From Chloroflexota bacterium (lineage in GTDB: Bacteria > Chloroflexota > Anaerolineae > B4-G1 > SLSP01), in contig JAKJAB010000244.1 in assembly GCA_022707725.1 (NCBI GenBank), forward strand, positions 1 through 5,597: DNA of 5,597 nucleotides. The letters are read 5' to 3'. Below the pieces are notes generated by a model. It was not told the origin of the DNA. It made no database searches and saw only the letters and a list, made by a program, of their open reading frames with translations. Below, piece by piece: positions 1 to 5,035 of this stretch. The first letter of the stretch is position 1, and the number at the start of each line of letters is the position of its first letter. Made by a program: the position numbers and the translations under genes.

Positions 1-193
1 ACGCAAATTGCCCATACGCCTCCGGGTTGAGCAGCCGCGTGAGGACAATGTTGATCAGGAATCCGAAGCCAATCGACCAGTAAGAGCTGATCAAAACCCA
101 GATGCCGCCGCGCACGACGCGATAGGCAAGCGGTGTCTCTGTTTCCACGCCGGAAACACGCGGCGTTATGTCATCACTGGATTCCGCGCTCAT
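1..193 (-). CDS. Wzx-like polysaccharide/oligosaccharide flippase, N-terminal part (runs off the left edge)
   Basis: Translating the minus strand from the ATG at 193-191 gives 64 residues with no stop before the window edge. A polar N-terminus (residues 1-24) is followed by YRVVRGGIWVLIS, one hydrophobic segment (about 29-51), and then LTRLLNPEAYGQFA. This pattern, a Gly-rich start of the first membrane helix and then 'R-L-L-x-P-E-x-Y/F-G', is typical of the N-terminus of polysaccharide biosynthesis/Wzx flippases of the MOP superfamily, which are about 400-500 residues and move lipid-linked glycans across the membrane. An in-frame TGA lies just upstream, so only a GTG at 205-203 competes as the start. 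GGCGGTG (209-203) is a fair ribosome site for the ATG. The gene follows aminosugar genes on the same strand and has a promoter of its own. The family call is fairly firm, but substrate and exact subfamily cannot be told from 64 residues. Confidence 0.75.
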   Translation of the reverse strand, partial: MSAESSDDITPRVSGVETETPLAYRVVRGGIWVLISSYWSIGFGFLINIVLTRLLNPEAYGQFA

Positions 194-248
194 TTCGATG
201 GACACCGCCCTTCAGAACAAGCCATACTAACCCAGGAATGGACAGCAC

Positions 249-276
249 AGTATAACATTCAGGTCCTCTCTGTCAA
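249..276 (-). promoter_or_regulatory. Sigma70-type promoter for the flippase gene
   Basis: On the minus strand TTGACA (276-271) is followed by 16 bases and then TATACT (254-249). The -35 box is a perfect match and the -10 box matches at five of six positions. The start of transcription would be near 242, leaving a leader of about 50 bases before the flippase ATG at 193. The -35 box lies inside the last codons of the oxidoreductase gene (Leu-Thr of PLTERT). That the promoter is active is inferred. Confidence 0.7.
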
Positions 277-1287
277 CGGGACAGGCATTTCGATCGCGCA
301 CCGGGTTTTGCTGGATTCCACCACCGCCAGAGCCAGCCGCAACGCCATCAAGCCATCCGCCCCACTCACCGGCATCGGTGCATCACGCAACACAGCGGAT
401 GTGAAAGCTTCCAATTCCGCCCGCAAAGGCTCGTAACGTTGGATGGGGTAACGCACCATCCGACCTTCACTCACACCCTTGATAATGCTGAGATGGCTCC
501 AGGTCAGGCCATTCGCTTCGGCATTCTCGTAGAAGAAGAGGTCTTGGGTCAGATCGTCAACGCGGAACATTCCTTGCTCGCCGAGCACCGCCACCTCGCG
601 CACCTTTTGCGGCGTCAGCCAATTGATCTCCAACATCCCGGTCATCCCGTTATCGAAGGACAACAGGGCAGCCAACAAGTCCTCGTAATCGGTATGGATT
701 TTTTGCTGAGTCTCAGCGTACACCCGGATGGGTTCAGCCCCACTGATAAAACGCATCACGTCCAAATCGTGCGGGGCCAGGTCAACGACGACACCCACAT
801 CCTGGACACGCGATGGGAATGGTCCGACCCGCCGGCACACGATCTGGAAAATCTTGCCCAACTCACCCGCGGCCAGATGCTCCTTGAGCGCTCGGATCAC
901 CGGGCTGAAGCGCACGATGTGGCCGACCATCAAGCGCCGGCCAAGCGTCTCGGCGCAATCGATGAGCGCCTGAGCATCCTCCACGGTGGCGGCAATCGGC
1001 TTCTCGACCAGCACATCCGCCCCGGCCGCCATCGCAGTCTCCGCCACCTCCCGGTGGTAGCGCGTGGGGACAGCAACCGTCACCACGTCCGGCTTCTCGC
1101 GTTTCAGGAGCTCGCGGTAATCTGCGTAAGCCGGGACGCTATATTTGGCGGCGATCTGTTGTCCCATCTGCGGATTGGCATCCGCGACGCCGACGAGCCT
1201 GGTCTGAGCGATCTCCGTGTAAACGCGCGCGTGATTGCGCCCCATCGCCCCCACGCCAATGACGGCAGCCTTCAGATGCTCGCTCAT
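259..1287 (-). CDS. Gfo/Idh/MocA-family NAD(P)-dependent sugar-nucleotide oxidoreductase (WbpB/WlbA-like)
   Basis: The 342-residue product has the usual family length. The N-terminal Rossmann fold begins with the GVGAMG dinucleotide motif (residues 11-16). The family's EKP motif is at 95-97, with Lys96 expected near the active site. GHIVRF (122-127) opens the C-terminal alpha/beta domain, and DLAPHD (169-174) supplies the Asp and His of the family's D-x-x-x-H-D catalytic signature. In the WbpB/WlbA group such enzymes oxidise C3 of a UDP-GlcNAc-type sugar to the 3-keto form for a partner aminotransferase. That partner is the gene directly upstream, whose stop overlaps this ATG as ATGA. A short GGAG (1296-1293) lies five bases before the ATG. 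It is the last gene of the coupled set and is followed by the flippase promoter. The family is certain. The substrate is inferred from neighbours, and a GnnA-like or inositol/other sugar role is possible. Confidence 0.93.
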   Translation of the reverse strand: MSEHLKAAVIGVGAMGRNHARVYTEIAQTRLVGVADANPQMGQQIAAKYSVPAYADYRELLKREKPDVVTVAVPTRYHREVAETAMAAGADVLVEKPIAATVEDAQALIDCAETLGRRLMVGHIVRFSPVIRALKEHLAAGELGKIFQIVCRRVGPFPSRVQDVGVVVDLAPHDLDVMRFISGAEPIRVYAETQQKIHTDYEDLLAALLSFDNGMTGMLEINWLTPQKVREVAVLGEQGMFRVDDLTQDLFFYENAEANGLTWSHLSIIKGVSEGRMVRYPIQRYEPLRAELEAFTSAVLRDAPMPVSGADGLMALRLALAVVESSKTRCAIEMPVPLTERT

Positions 1288-2366
1288 GCGCGCTCCATAA
1301 AGCCGTTGACCGAAGCGACAATCGTTTCCAGGGCGGCCTGGGTGAGCGCCGGGTGTACCGGCAGCGAAAGCGCTTCCTGCGTAGCCCGCTCGGCCTCCGG
1401 CAGGCGCTGATTGTACCCCAACTGCCGGGTGTAATACGTCTGCTGGTGAATCGCCACGGGATAGTAGACGCCGGTTCCAATCCCGTTTGCCTCCAGGTGT
1501 TCCGCCAGCGCGTCGCGGCGACCGTCCGGCACGCGGATGGTGTATTGGTGGAAGACGTGCGTGTAGCCTTCCGGCGTGATCGGGACGCCCACCCCGCGCA
1601 AATTCGCGTTGAGGTAACGCGCGTTGGCAATGCGGGCTGCGTTGAACTGTTCCAACTTATGGAGTTGCGCCAGCCCAATCGCAGCGTGAACGTCCGTCAT
1701 GCGGAAATTGAAGCCCAATTCGTCGTGGTAATAGCGCCGGCGCATTCCATGCTGACGAATGACCTGGCAGTTCTCGGCGATGCGCGCGTCGTTGGTGGTG
1801 ATCATACCGCCTTCCGCCGAAGTCATATTTTTGGTGGGATAGAGCGAGAACGTCCCCGTTCCCCACGCGCCCGCGCGCTTACCGTGCAGCGCAGCGCCAT
1901 GGGATTGGCAGGCGTCCTCGATCACGGCCAAACCGTATTTGTCGGCGATAGCCTGGATCGCATCCATATCCGCCATCAGCCCGAACAAGTGTACCGGCAA
2001 AATCGCCTTCGTGCGCGGCGTGATGGCGGCCTCGATCAGCGCCGGGTCCAGGTTGAACGTCGTCGGGTCGATGTCCACAAACACCGGCCTTGCCCCGGTG
2101 AACAAAACGCTGTTCGCCGAAGCGACGAACGTGAACGGCGAGGTAATCACCTCGTCCCCAGGGCCGATGCCATACGCCAGCAACGCCACGTGGAGCGCCG
2201 TCGTTCCGCTGCTTGTGGCAATCGCGTGCTGTACGCCGCACAGCGCCGCGAAGGCTTCCTCGAAAGCCTTGACCCGCGGGCCTTGCGCCAGCATCCCAGA
2301 ATCCAAAACCTCAAGAACTGCCCGTTTTTCTTCGTCCCCGATGAGGGGTTTGGCGATGGAAATCAC
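1284..2366 (-). CDS. DegT/DnrJ/EryC1/StrS-family PLP-dependent sugar aminotransferase (WbpE-like)
   Basis: The chosen start is the GTG at 2366-2364, giving 360 residues that begin (M)ISIAKPLIGDEE, the normal N-terminus of the family. GGAGG (2379-2375) lies eight bases upstream. The open frame continues to 2660 but that part only mirrors the acetyltransferase gene. TSSGTTALH (51-59) is the PLP phosphate-binding loop, EDACQSHGA (150-158) carries Asp151 for the pyridine nitrogen, and FSLYPTKN (173-180) carries Lys179, the expected Schiff-base lysine. GFNFRMTD (218-225) matches the conserved G-x-N-x-R-M segment. The enzyme would transfer an amino group, normally from glutamate, to the 3-keto sugar nucleotide made by the oxidoreductase downstream. 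It overlaps the acetyltransferase gene by GTGA and the oxidoreductase gene by ATGA. The exact sugar is inferred, since DegT enzymes act on C3, C4 or C5 ketones of many sugar nucleotides. Confidence 0.93.
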   Translation of the reverse strand: MISIAKPLIGDEEKRAVLEVLDSGMLAQGPRVKAFEEAFAALCGVQHAIATSSGTTALHVALLAYGIGPGDEVITSPFTFVASANSVLFTGARPVFVDIDPTTFNLDPALIEAAITPRTKAILPVHLFGLMADMDAIQAIADKYGLAVIEDACQSHGAALHGKRAGAWGTGTFSLYPTKNMTSAEGGMITTNDARIAENCQVIRQHGMRRRYYHDELGFNFRMTDVHAAIGLAQLHKLEQFNAARIANARYLNANLRGVGVPITPEGYTHVFHQYTIRVPDGRRDALAEHLEANGIGTGVYYPVAIHQQTYYTRQLGYNQRLPEAERATQEALSLPVHPALTQAALETIVASVNGFMERA

Positions 2367-2974
2367 TGCGCCTGCCTCCAGATTTCTAATGGGATAGAAA
2401 GCATTTCGTGACAGTGGGGACACCGCGCGACGACGTTGTCGTCTTCTGCGTGGTCTGCGCTCAACCGGTGTCCGCACGCGCACACGAATCCGATCAGCCG
2501 CGCCGGATTGCCGGCCACCAACCCGTGCGCTGGCACGTCTTTGGTGACGACGGCGCCCGCGCCCACCATCGCCCACTCGCCGACCACAACTTTGGGCAGG
2601 ATCGTCGAATTTGCGCCGAGCGCCGCCCCGCGTTTGATGACGATCCGCCCCAGCACCCAATCATCGGCGGCCTTGAGCGAACCGTCGGGATTCACCGCGC
2701 GCGGCAGATTGTCGTTGGTAAAACACACGTGCGGGCCAACGAAAACGCCGTCCTCGATTTCGACGCCGTGGTAAATCGAAACGTAATTCTGCACCTTGAC
2801 GTTGTCGCCAATCCGCACGCCAAAATCCACGTAGACGCCCTTGCCGAGAGTGCAGTTCCGGCCAATTTTGACGCCCTCGCGCACCTGGCACTGATGCCAG
2901 ATGCTCGCGCCGGAGCCAATCTGCGCCTTGTCCGAAACGTCCGCCGTGGGATGAATCCTCACGTCGTCATGCAT
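2363..2974 (-). CDS. WbpD/WlbB-like sugar-nucleotide N-acetyltransferase, left-handed beta-helix, with C-terminal zinc ribbon
   Basis: The 203-residue product is built from hexapeptide repeats ([LIV]-G-x-x-x-x) from about residue 7 to 160: IHPTADV, AQIGSG, VKIGRN, CTLGKG, VRIGDN, VKVQNYVSIY, VFVGPHVCFTND, AALGANSTI, AMVGAGAVVTKDV and GNPARLIG. This is the LbetaH fold of trimeric acetyl-CoA transferases. The order of motifs follows WbpD/WlbB, which acetylate the 3-amino group of UDP-2-acetamido-3-amino sugars. Residues 165-188 add CAC...CPHC (Cys165, Cys167, Cys185, Cys188), a probable zinc ribbon that the canonical WbpD and WlbB, as I recall them, lack. The ATG shares its A with the udk stop (TAATG), and GGAGG (2989-2985) lies ten bases upstream inside udk. 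The two genes downstream supply its likely substrate. The fold is certain. The acyl acceptor is inferred. Confidence 0.9.
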   Translation of the reverse strand: MHDDVRIHPTADVSDKAQIGSGASIWHQCQVREGVKIGRNCTLGKGVYVDFGVRIGDNVKVQNYVSIYHGVEIEDGVFVGPHVCFTNDNLPRAVNPDGSLKAADDWVLGRIVIKRGAALGANSTILPKVVVGEWAMVGAGAVVTKDVPAHGLVAGNPARLIGFVCACGHRLSADHAEDDNVVARCPHCHEMLSIPLEIWRQAQ

Positions 2975-3597
2975 TACGCCCGTTCCTCCAACAAACCCCG
3001 GATACGCGCCGCGACCATCTCGATTGCCACCTCATTGAAGCCGCCCTCAGGAATGATGACATCGGCGTAACGCTTGCTCGGTTCCACAAACTCCATGTGC
3101 ATCGGACGTACTGTGGTCATATACTGCGCGATGACCGACTCGAACGTCCGCCCCCGCTCCTGCATATCGCGCTGCAGGCGGCGAATCAGCCGGATGTCGC
3201 TGGACGTATCGATGAACAGCTTCACGTCGAACAGCTTACGCAAGTCTGGCTCGGAAAAAATGAGGATGCCTTCCACCAGCACGATGGGAGCCGGCGCCAC
3301 GTGGATGGTCTCATCTGTGCGCGCGTGCCGGGTGAAGTCGTAGACGGGGATTTCGGCAGGATAGCCGTTGCGCAGCAAGGTCAGATGCTCGATCATCAGA
3401 CTGGTTTCCAATGCATCCGGATGATCGAAGTTCAGGCTTCTACGTTCCTCCAACGTCAGGTGGCGCATATCCTTGTAATATGCATCGTGTGGGATGCATG
3501 CAATGTGCTCCGTACCGACACGCTCCAGGATGCGATTCGCCACCGTGGTCTTGCCGGACCCGGTTCCTCCCGCTACCCCAATGATAATCGAACGCAT
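2974..3597 (-). CDS. udk: Uridine kinase
   Basis: The 207-residue product phosphorylates uridine (and usually cytidine) to UMP/CMP with ATP or GTP in the cytoplasm, the pyrimidine salvage step. Its length is close to E. coli Udk (about 213). GVAGGTGSGKTT (7-18) is the Walker A loop with Lys16. HDAYYKD (37-43) carries the expected catalytic Asp38, and NFDHPDA (56-62) and PVYDFTRHAR (84-93) form the nucleoside-binding segment. VLVEGIL (106-112) is a Walker B-type strand, and RLQRDMQERGR (140-150) is the lid-region signature that separates uridine kinases from phosphoribulokinases. EPSKRYADVIIPEGG (172-186) is also typical. A perfect AGGAGG (3607-3602) precedes the ATG, with a short four-base spacer. 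The ResB-like gene ends 48 bases upstream, and the stop overlaps the acetyltransferase start as TAATG, so udk appears to lead the coupled sugar genes. Confidence 0.95.
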   Translation of the reverse strand: MRSIIIGVAGGTGSGKTTVANRILERVGTEHIACIPHDAYYKDMRHLTLEERRSLNFDHPDALETSLMIEHLTLLRNGYPAEIPVYDFTRHARTDETIHVAPAPIVLVEGILIFSEPDLRKLFDVKLFIDTSSDIRLIRRLQRDMQERGRTFESVIAQYMTTVRPMHMEFVEPSKRYADVIIPEGGFNEVAIEMVAARIRGLLEERA

Positions 3598-3645
3598 AAA
3601 CCCTCCTTAAACAGTCAGGTAGTTTTTAGTCTGGTCGTCAAATAG

Positions 3646-4668
3646 TCAATCAGTAGCCGCGATTTCGTCTGGCGTTTGCTCCGCCGGTTGTGTGGCCGTT
3701 TTACGGCAAAGGTAATACCGTCCGAGCACGGCGACGAGCAACGCCAGCATCCCCACAGCCTCCACCGGCGCGCCGGGATTGTACACCGCCTCAAAACTTG
3801 GCAGCGCGTCCCGCTGCAACTCAAGCCGGACATCGGCGGCGAATAACACGCCGTCATCCTGCAACGCCGTCTCCACTAGCAACTCGCCATCGGCGCTGCG
3901 ATACACCTGCACTTGAATCGGAGCTTCGGCTTCGCGCAGGCGGCTAATGCGAAAAACGTAGCCGACCTGAGGGAGCACAAAGTAGGCTTCCGGTGCTTCG
4001 ACGGTCAGCGCCAGGCGCAGGGCGTCCTGTGGCTCATCGCGCACCGAAGGCAATAGGGGCAAAATCTGCCCCTGACCATCTAGCGCTCGCGCCACCAGTC
4101 CGACGCTGCTCCCCTTGGGGACAAAGTATAGTCCATATCGCCCTGTCAACAACGGCAGAAATCGATTGGAAGAAACGTCCTCGCGCGCTGGCAAGGTCAA
4201 TCCACGCTCCGGGATGGTGATAGATGCGGCGGGCCATACGATCACATCTGACTGCTTCCAGCCCCACACCATCTGCGCCGCCCACCCAGCGATAATGAAC
4301 ACGCCGGCGACACACGCCAACACTTGCAGCCAGTGTCGTGAGCGCGTGCTCTCCTTCCACTGTTCAGGTAGATCGGCGCAGTGCACGGCCACGATCAGCG
4401 CCAACCACGCCAGGAGGATGCGCATCCACAGCGACGTACGCACCGTCAGCAGGCCTGCCGTCGCCAGGGGGGCCGTCCACGTTTTCAACGTTGGGCGCAG
4501 CCCGGCAAGCCAACGCGCGTAGACGGGGCTGGTGGAAATCGATACCGGAGCTTGAGGGAGAAACAGCACAATCGCCTGGATGATCAACAGCACGATGAGG
4601 GCCTCGACCAGTCTTCTATCCGCACCGAGCCATTGCCACACCTGGTTAAGTATCTGCCGCGCCCGCAT
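3646..4668 (-). CDS. ResB/Ccs1-like membrane protein (possible cytochrome c biogenesis factor)
   Basis: Starting at the ATG at 4668-4666 the product has 340 residues. The frame is open to 4917 but would run through a terminator and a tRNA gene, so the longer form is rejected. GAAGGGA just upstream is a modest ribosome site. Hydrophobic segments fall at about 21-38, 80-98 and 113-133. A large polar region (about 138-298) follows, then one C-terminal segment (299-320) preceded by YNPGAPVEAVG, and a short charged tail. Three helices, a big extracytoplasmic domain and a final helix opened by a D/N-P-G-x-P motif is the plan of ResB/Ccs1, which with ResC/CcsA delivers and attaches haem to cytochromes c. 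LTVRTSLWMRILLAWLA (74-90) resembles the family's 'hSwwF' segment. At 340 residues it is shorter than typical ResB (over 400), and no CcsA partner is in the window, so function is tentative. Udk follows after 48 bases. Confidence 0.6.
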   Translation of the reverse strand: MRARQILNQVWQWLGADRRLVEALIVLLIIQAIVLFLPQAPVSISTSPVYARWLAGLRPTLKTWTAPLATAGLLTVRTSLWMRILLAWLALIVAVHCADLPEQWKESTRSRHWLQVLACVAGVFIIAGWAAQMVWGWKQSDVIVWPAASITIPERGLTLPAREDVSSNRFLPLLTGRYGLYFVPKGSSVGLVARALDGQGQILPLLPSVRDEPQDALRLALTVEAPEAYFVLPQVGYVFRISRLREAEAPIQVQVYRSADGELLVETALQDDGVLFAADVRLELQRDALPSFEAVYNPGAPVEAVGMLALLVAVLGRYYLCRKTATQPAEQTPDEIAATD

Positions 4669-4691
4669 AGTTCCCTTCGCTATTGAGCTAC

Positions 4692-4718
4692 AAAAAAGGC
4701 CCCGTCGACTCCGGGGCC
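4692..4718 (-). terminator. Intrinsic terminator of the tRNA-Thr transcript
   Basis: On the minus strand GGCCCCG (4718-4712), a seven-base loop and CGGGGCC (4704-4698) form a perfect 7-bp GC stem, followed at once by six T (4697-4692). It begins a few bases after the tRNA 3' end and ends 23 bases before the ResB-like start codon. Confidence 0.9.
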
Positions 4719-4724
4719 GGAGAG

Positions 4725-4797
4725 AGCCACCCTTGGGAATTGAACCCAAAACCTGGCGCTTACGAAGCGTCTGCTCTGCCGATTGAGCTAGGGTGGC
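4725..4797 (-). tRNA. tRNA-Thr (anticodon CGT)
   Basis: The gene folds into a full cloverleaf of 73 bases including the discriminator. It has a 7-bp acceptor stem (GCCACCC/GGGTGGC), a 4-bp D stem (GCTC/GAGC) with G18-G19 in the loop, an anticodon loop TTCGTAA with CGT at 4764-4762, a five-base variable loop and a 5-bp T stem (TTGGG/CCCAA) with loop TTCAATT. U8-A14, A15-U48 and the G18/G19 contacts to the T loop can all form. CGT reads the Thr codon ACG. The anticodon stem has one mismatch, A28-C42. The discriminator is U (base 4725), and CCA is not encoded, so it must be added after transcription. A strong promoter lies directly upstream and a terminator directly downstream, so it can form an independent single-gene unit. 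Confidence 0.96.
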
Positions 4798-4810
4798 AGT
4801 TACAAGCGCC

Positions 4811-4838
4811 ATTATACCCAGAACTACAGAGATGGCAA
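4811..4838 (-). promoter_or_regulatory. Sigma70-type promoter for tRNA-Thr
   Basis: On the minus strand TTGCCA (4838-4833), a 16-base spacer and a perfect TATAAT (4816-4811) lie just before the tRNA. Transcription would start near 4804, about seven bases before the mature 5' end. The -10 box is preceded by TGGG, giving no exact extended -10 element. Confidence 0.85.
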
Positions 4839-4846
4839 GCGATTCA

Positions 4847-4874
4847 GTAGACAGTAAACGGTGGACGGTAGACA
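4847..4874. repeat. Four-copy tandem heptanucleotide repeat
   Basis: Read on the plus strand, four seven-base units follow each other without gaps: GTAGACA / GTAAACG / GTGGACG / GTAGACA, consensus GTRRACR. The array lies between the tRNA promoter and the pspA promoter. Short intergenic arrays with a period of seven are known in some bacterial genomes (cyanobacteria, for example). Their function is not established. Confidence 0.7.
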
Positions 4875-4937
4875 GGGAGTAGGCCAGATCGATGTGCAAC
4901 TTTGTACTACAATCCAACGTAACAAGAGTGTCGAAAA

Positions 4938-4958
4938 TGGCTTTTTACAGCAAAGCCA
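4938..4958. repeat. Inverted repeat upstream of the pspA -35 box
   Basis: TGGCTTT (4938-4944) and AAAGCCA (4952-4958) are perfect 7-base inverted arms separated by seven bases. The right arm shares two bases with the palindrome at 4957-4971. The repeat lies upstream of the predicted pspA transcription start, so it would act as DNA (a protein site) and not as an RNA hairpin of that transcript. Confidence 0.55.
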
Positions 4959-4971
4959 CTTTGACAAAGTG
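4957..4971. promoter_or_regulatory. Candidate operator: 15-base palindrome over the pspA -35 box
   Basis: CACTTTGACAAAGTG is a perfect inverted repeat with 7-base arms around a central A (4964), and it fully covers the TTGACA -35 box at 4961-4966. A repressor or activator bound here would overlap the sigma contact site. The regulator is unknown, and no regulator gene is in the window. Confidence 0.5.
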
Positions 4972-4989
4972 ACCATTCGACGCTACACT
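4961..4989 (+). promoter_or_regulatory. Sigma70-type promoter for the pspA-like gene
   Basis: TTGACA (4961-4966), a 17-base spacer and TACACT (4984-4989) form a good housekeeping-type promoter. Transcription would start near 4996, giving a leader of about 40 bases. No sigma54 GG-N10-GC pair is seen, unlike enterobacterial psp promoters. Confidence 0.75.
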
Positions 4990-5021
4990 TAACAGTAAGA
5001 CAGATCAAAAGTTTATCACGC

Positions 5022-5027
5022 AGGAGG
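5022..5027 (+). promoter_or_regulatory. Ribosome binding site of the pspA-like gene
   Basis: A perfect AGGAGG lies eight bases before the ATG at 5036. It fixes the start codon and points to efficient translation. Confidence 0.88.
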
Positions 5028-5035
5028 CAAACACA

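Noticed and set aside
190..258. Small minus-strand frame starting at the ATG at 258 (22 residues) before the flippase
   Set aside because: The ATG lies upstream of the predicted transcription start near 242, the composition is Cys/Ser-rich with no motif, and it has no clear function as a leader peptide.
439..1410. Plus-strand open frame of 323 codons opposite the oxidoreductase gene
   Set aside because: It lies antisense to a gene with clear family motifs, is rich in His, Arg and Asp as shadow frames of GC-rich genes are, and shows no recognisable fold or ribosome site.
1353..2411. Plus-strand open frame of 352 codons opposite the aminotransferase gene
   Set aside because: Antisense shadow of a well supported PLP enzyme. 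The composition is Arg/Val/Gln-rich without motifs.
2367..2660. Longer N-terminus for the aminotransferase
   Set aside because: The extra residues are Arg/Gly-rich and lie inside the acetyltransferase gene. The GTG at 2366 has a good ribosome site and starts the family's normal N-terminus.
2408..3070. Plus-strand open frame of 220 codons opposite the acetyltransferase gene
   Set aside because: Its apparent repeats only mirror the hexapeptide repeats of the true gene on the other strand.
3598..3645. Promoter between the ResB-like gene and udk
   Set aside because: A TTGACG is present on the minus strand, but nothing resembling TATAAT is found at a suitable distance.
4908..4913. TACAAT as a plus-strand -10 box
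   Set aside because: No -35-like sequence lies 16-18 bases upstream (CAGATC is there), and a much better promoter exists at 4961-4989.
4669..4917. Longer N-terminus for the ResB-like protein
   Set aside because: It would cross the terminator, the whole tRNA gene and the tRNA promoter. Part of it is only a translation of the tRNA and of the heptamer repeat.
4938..4952. Sigma54-like promoter TGGC...GC upstream of pspA
   Set aside because: The gap between GG and GC is nine bases instead of the required ten, and the -12 element lacks its TTGC context.
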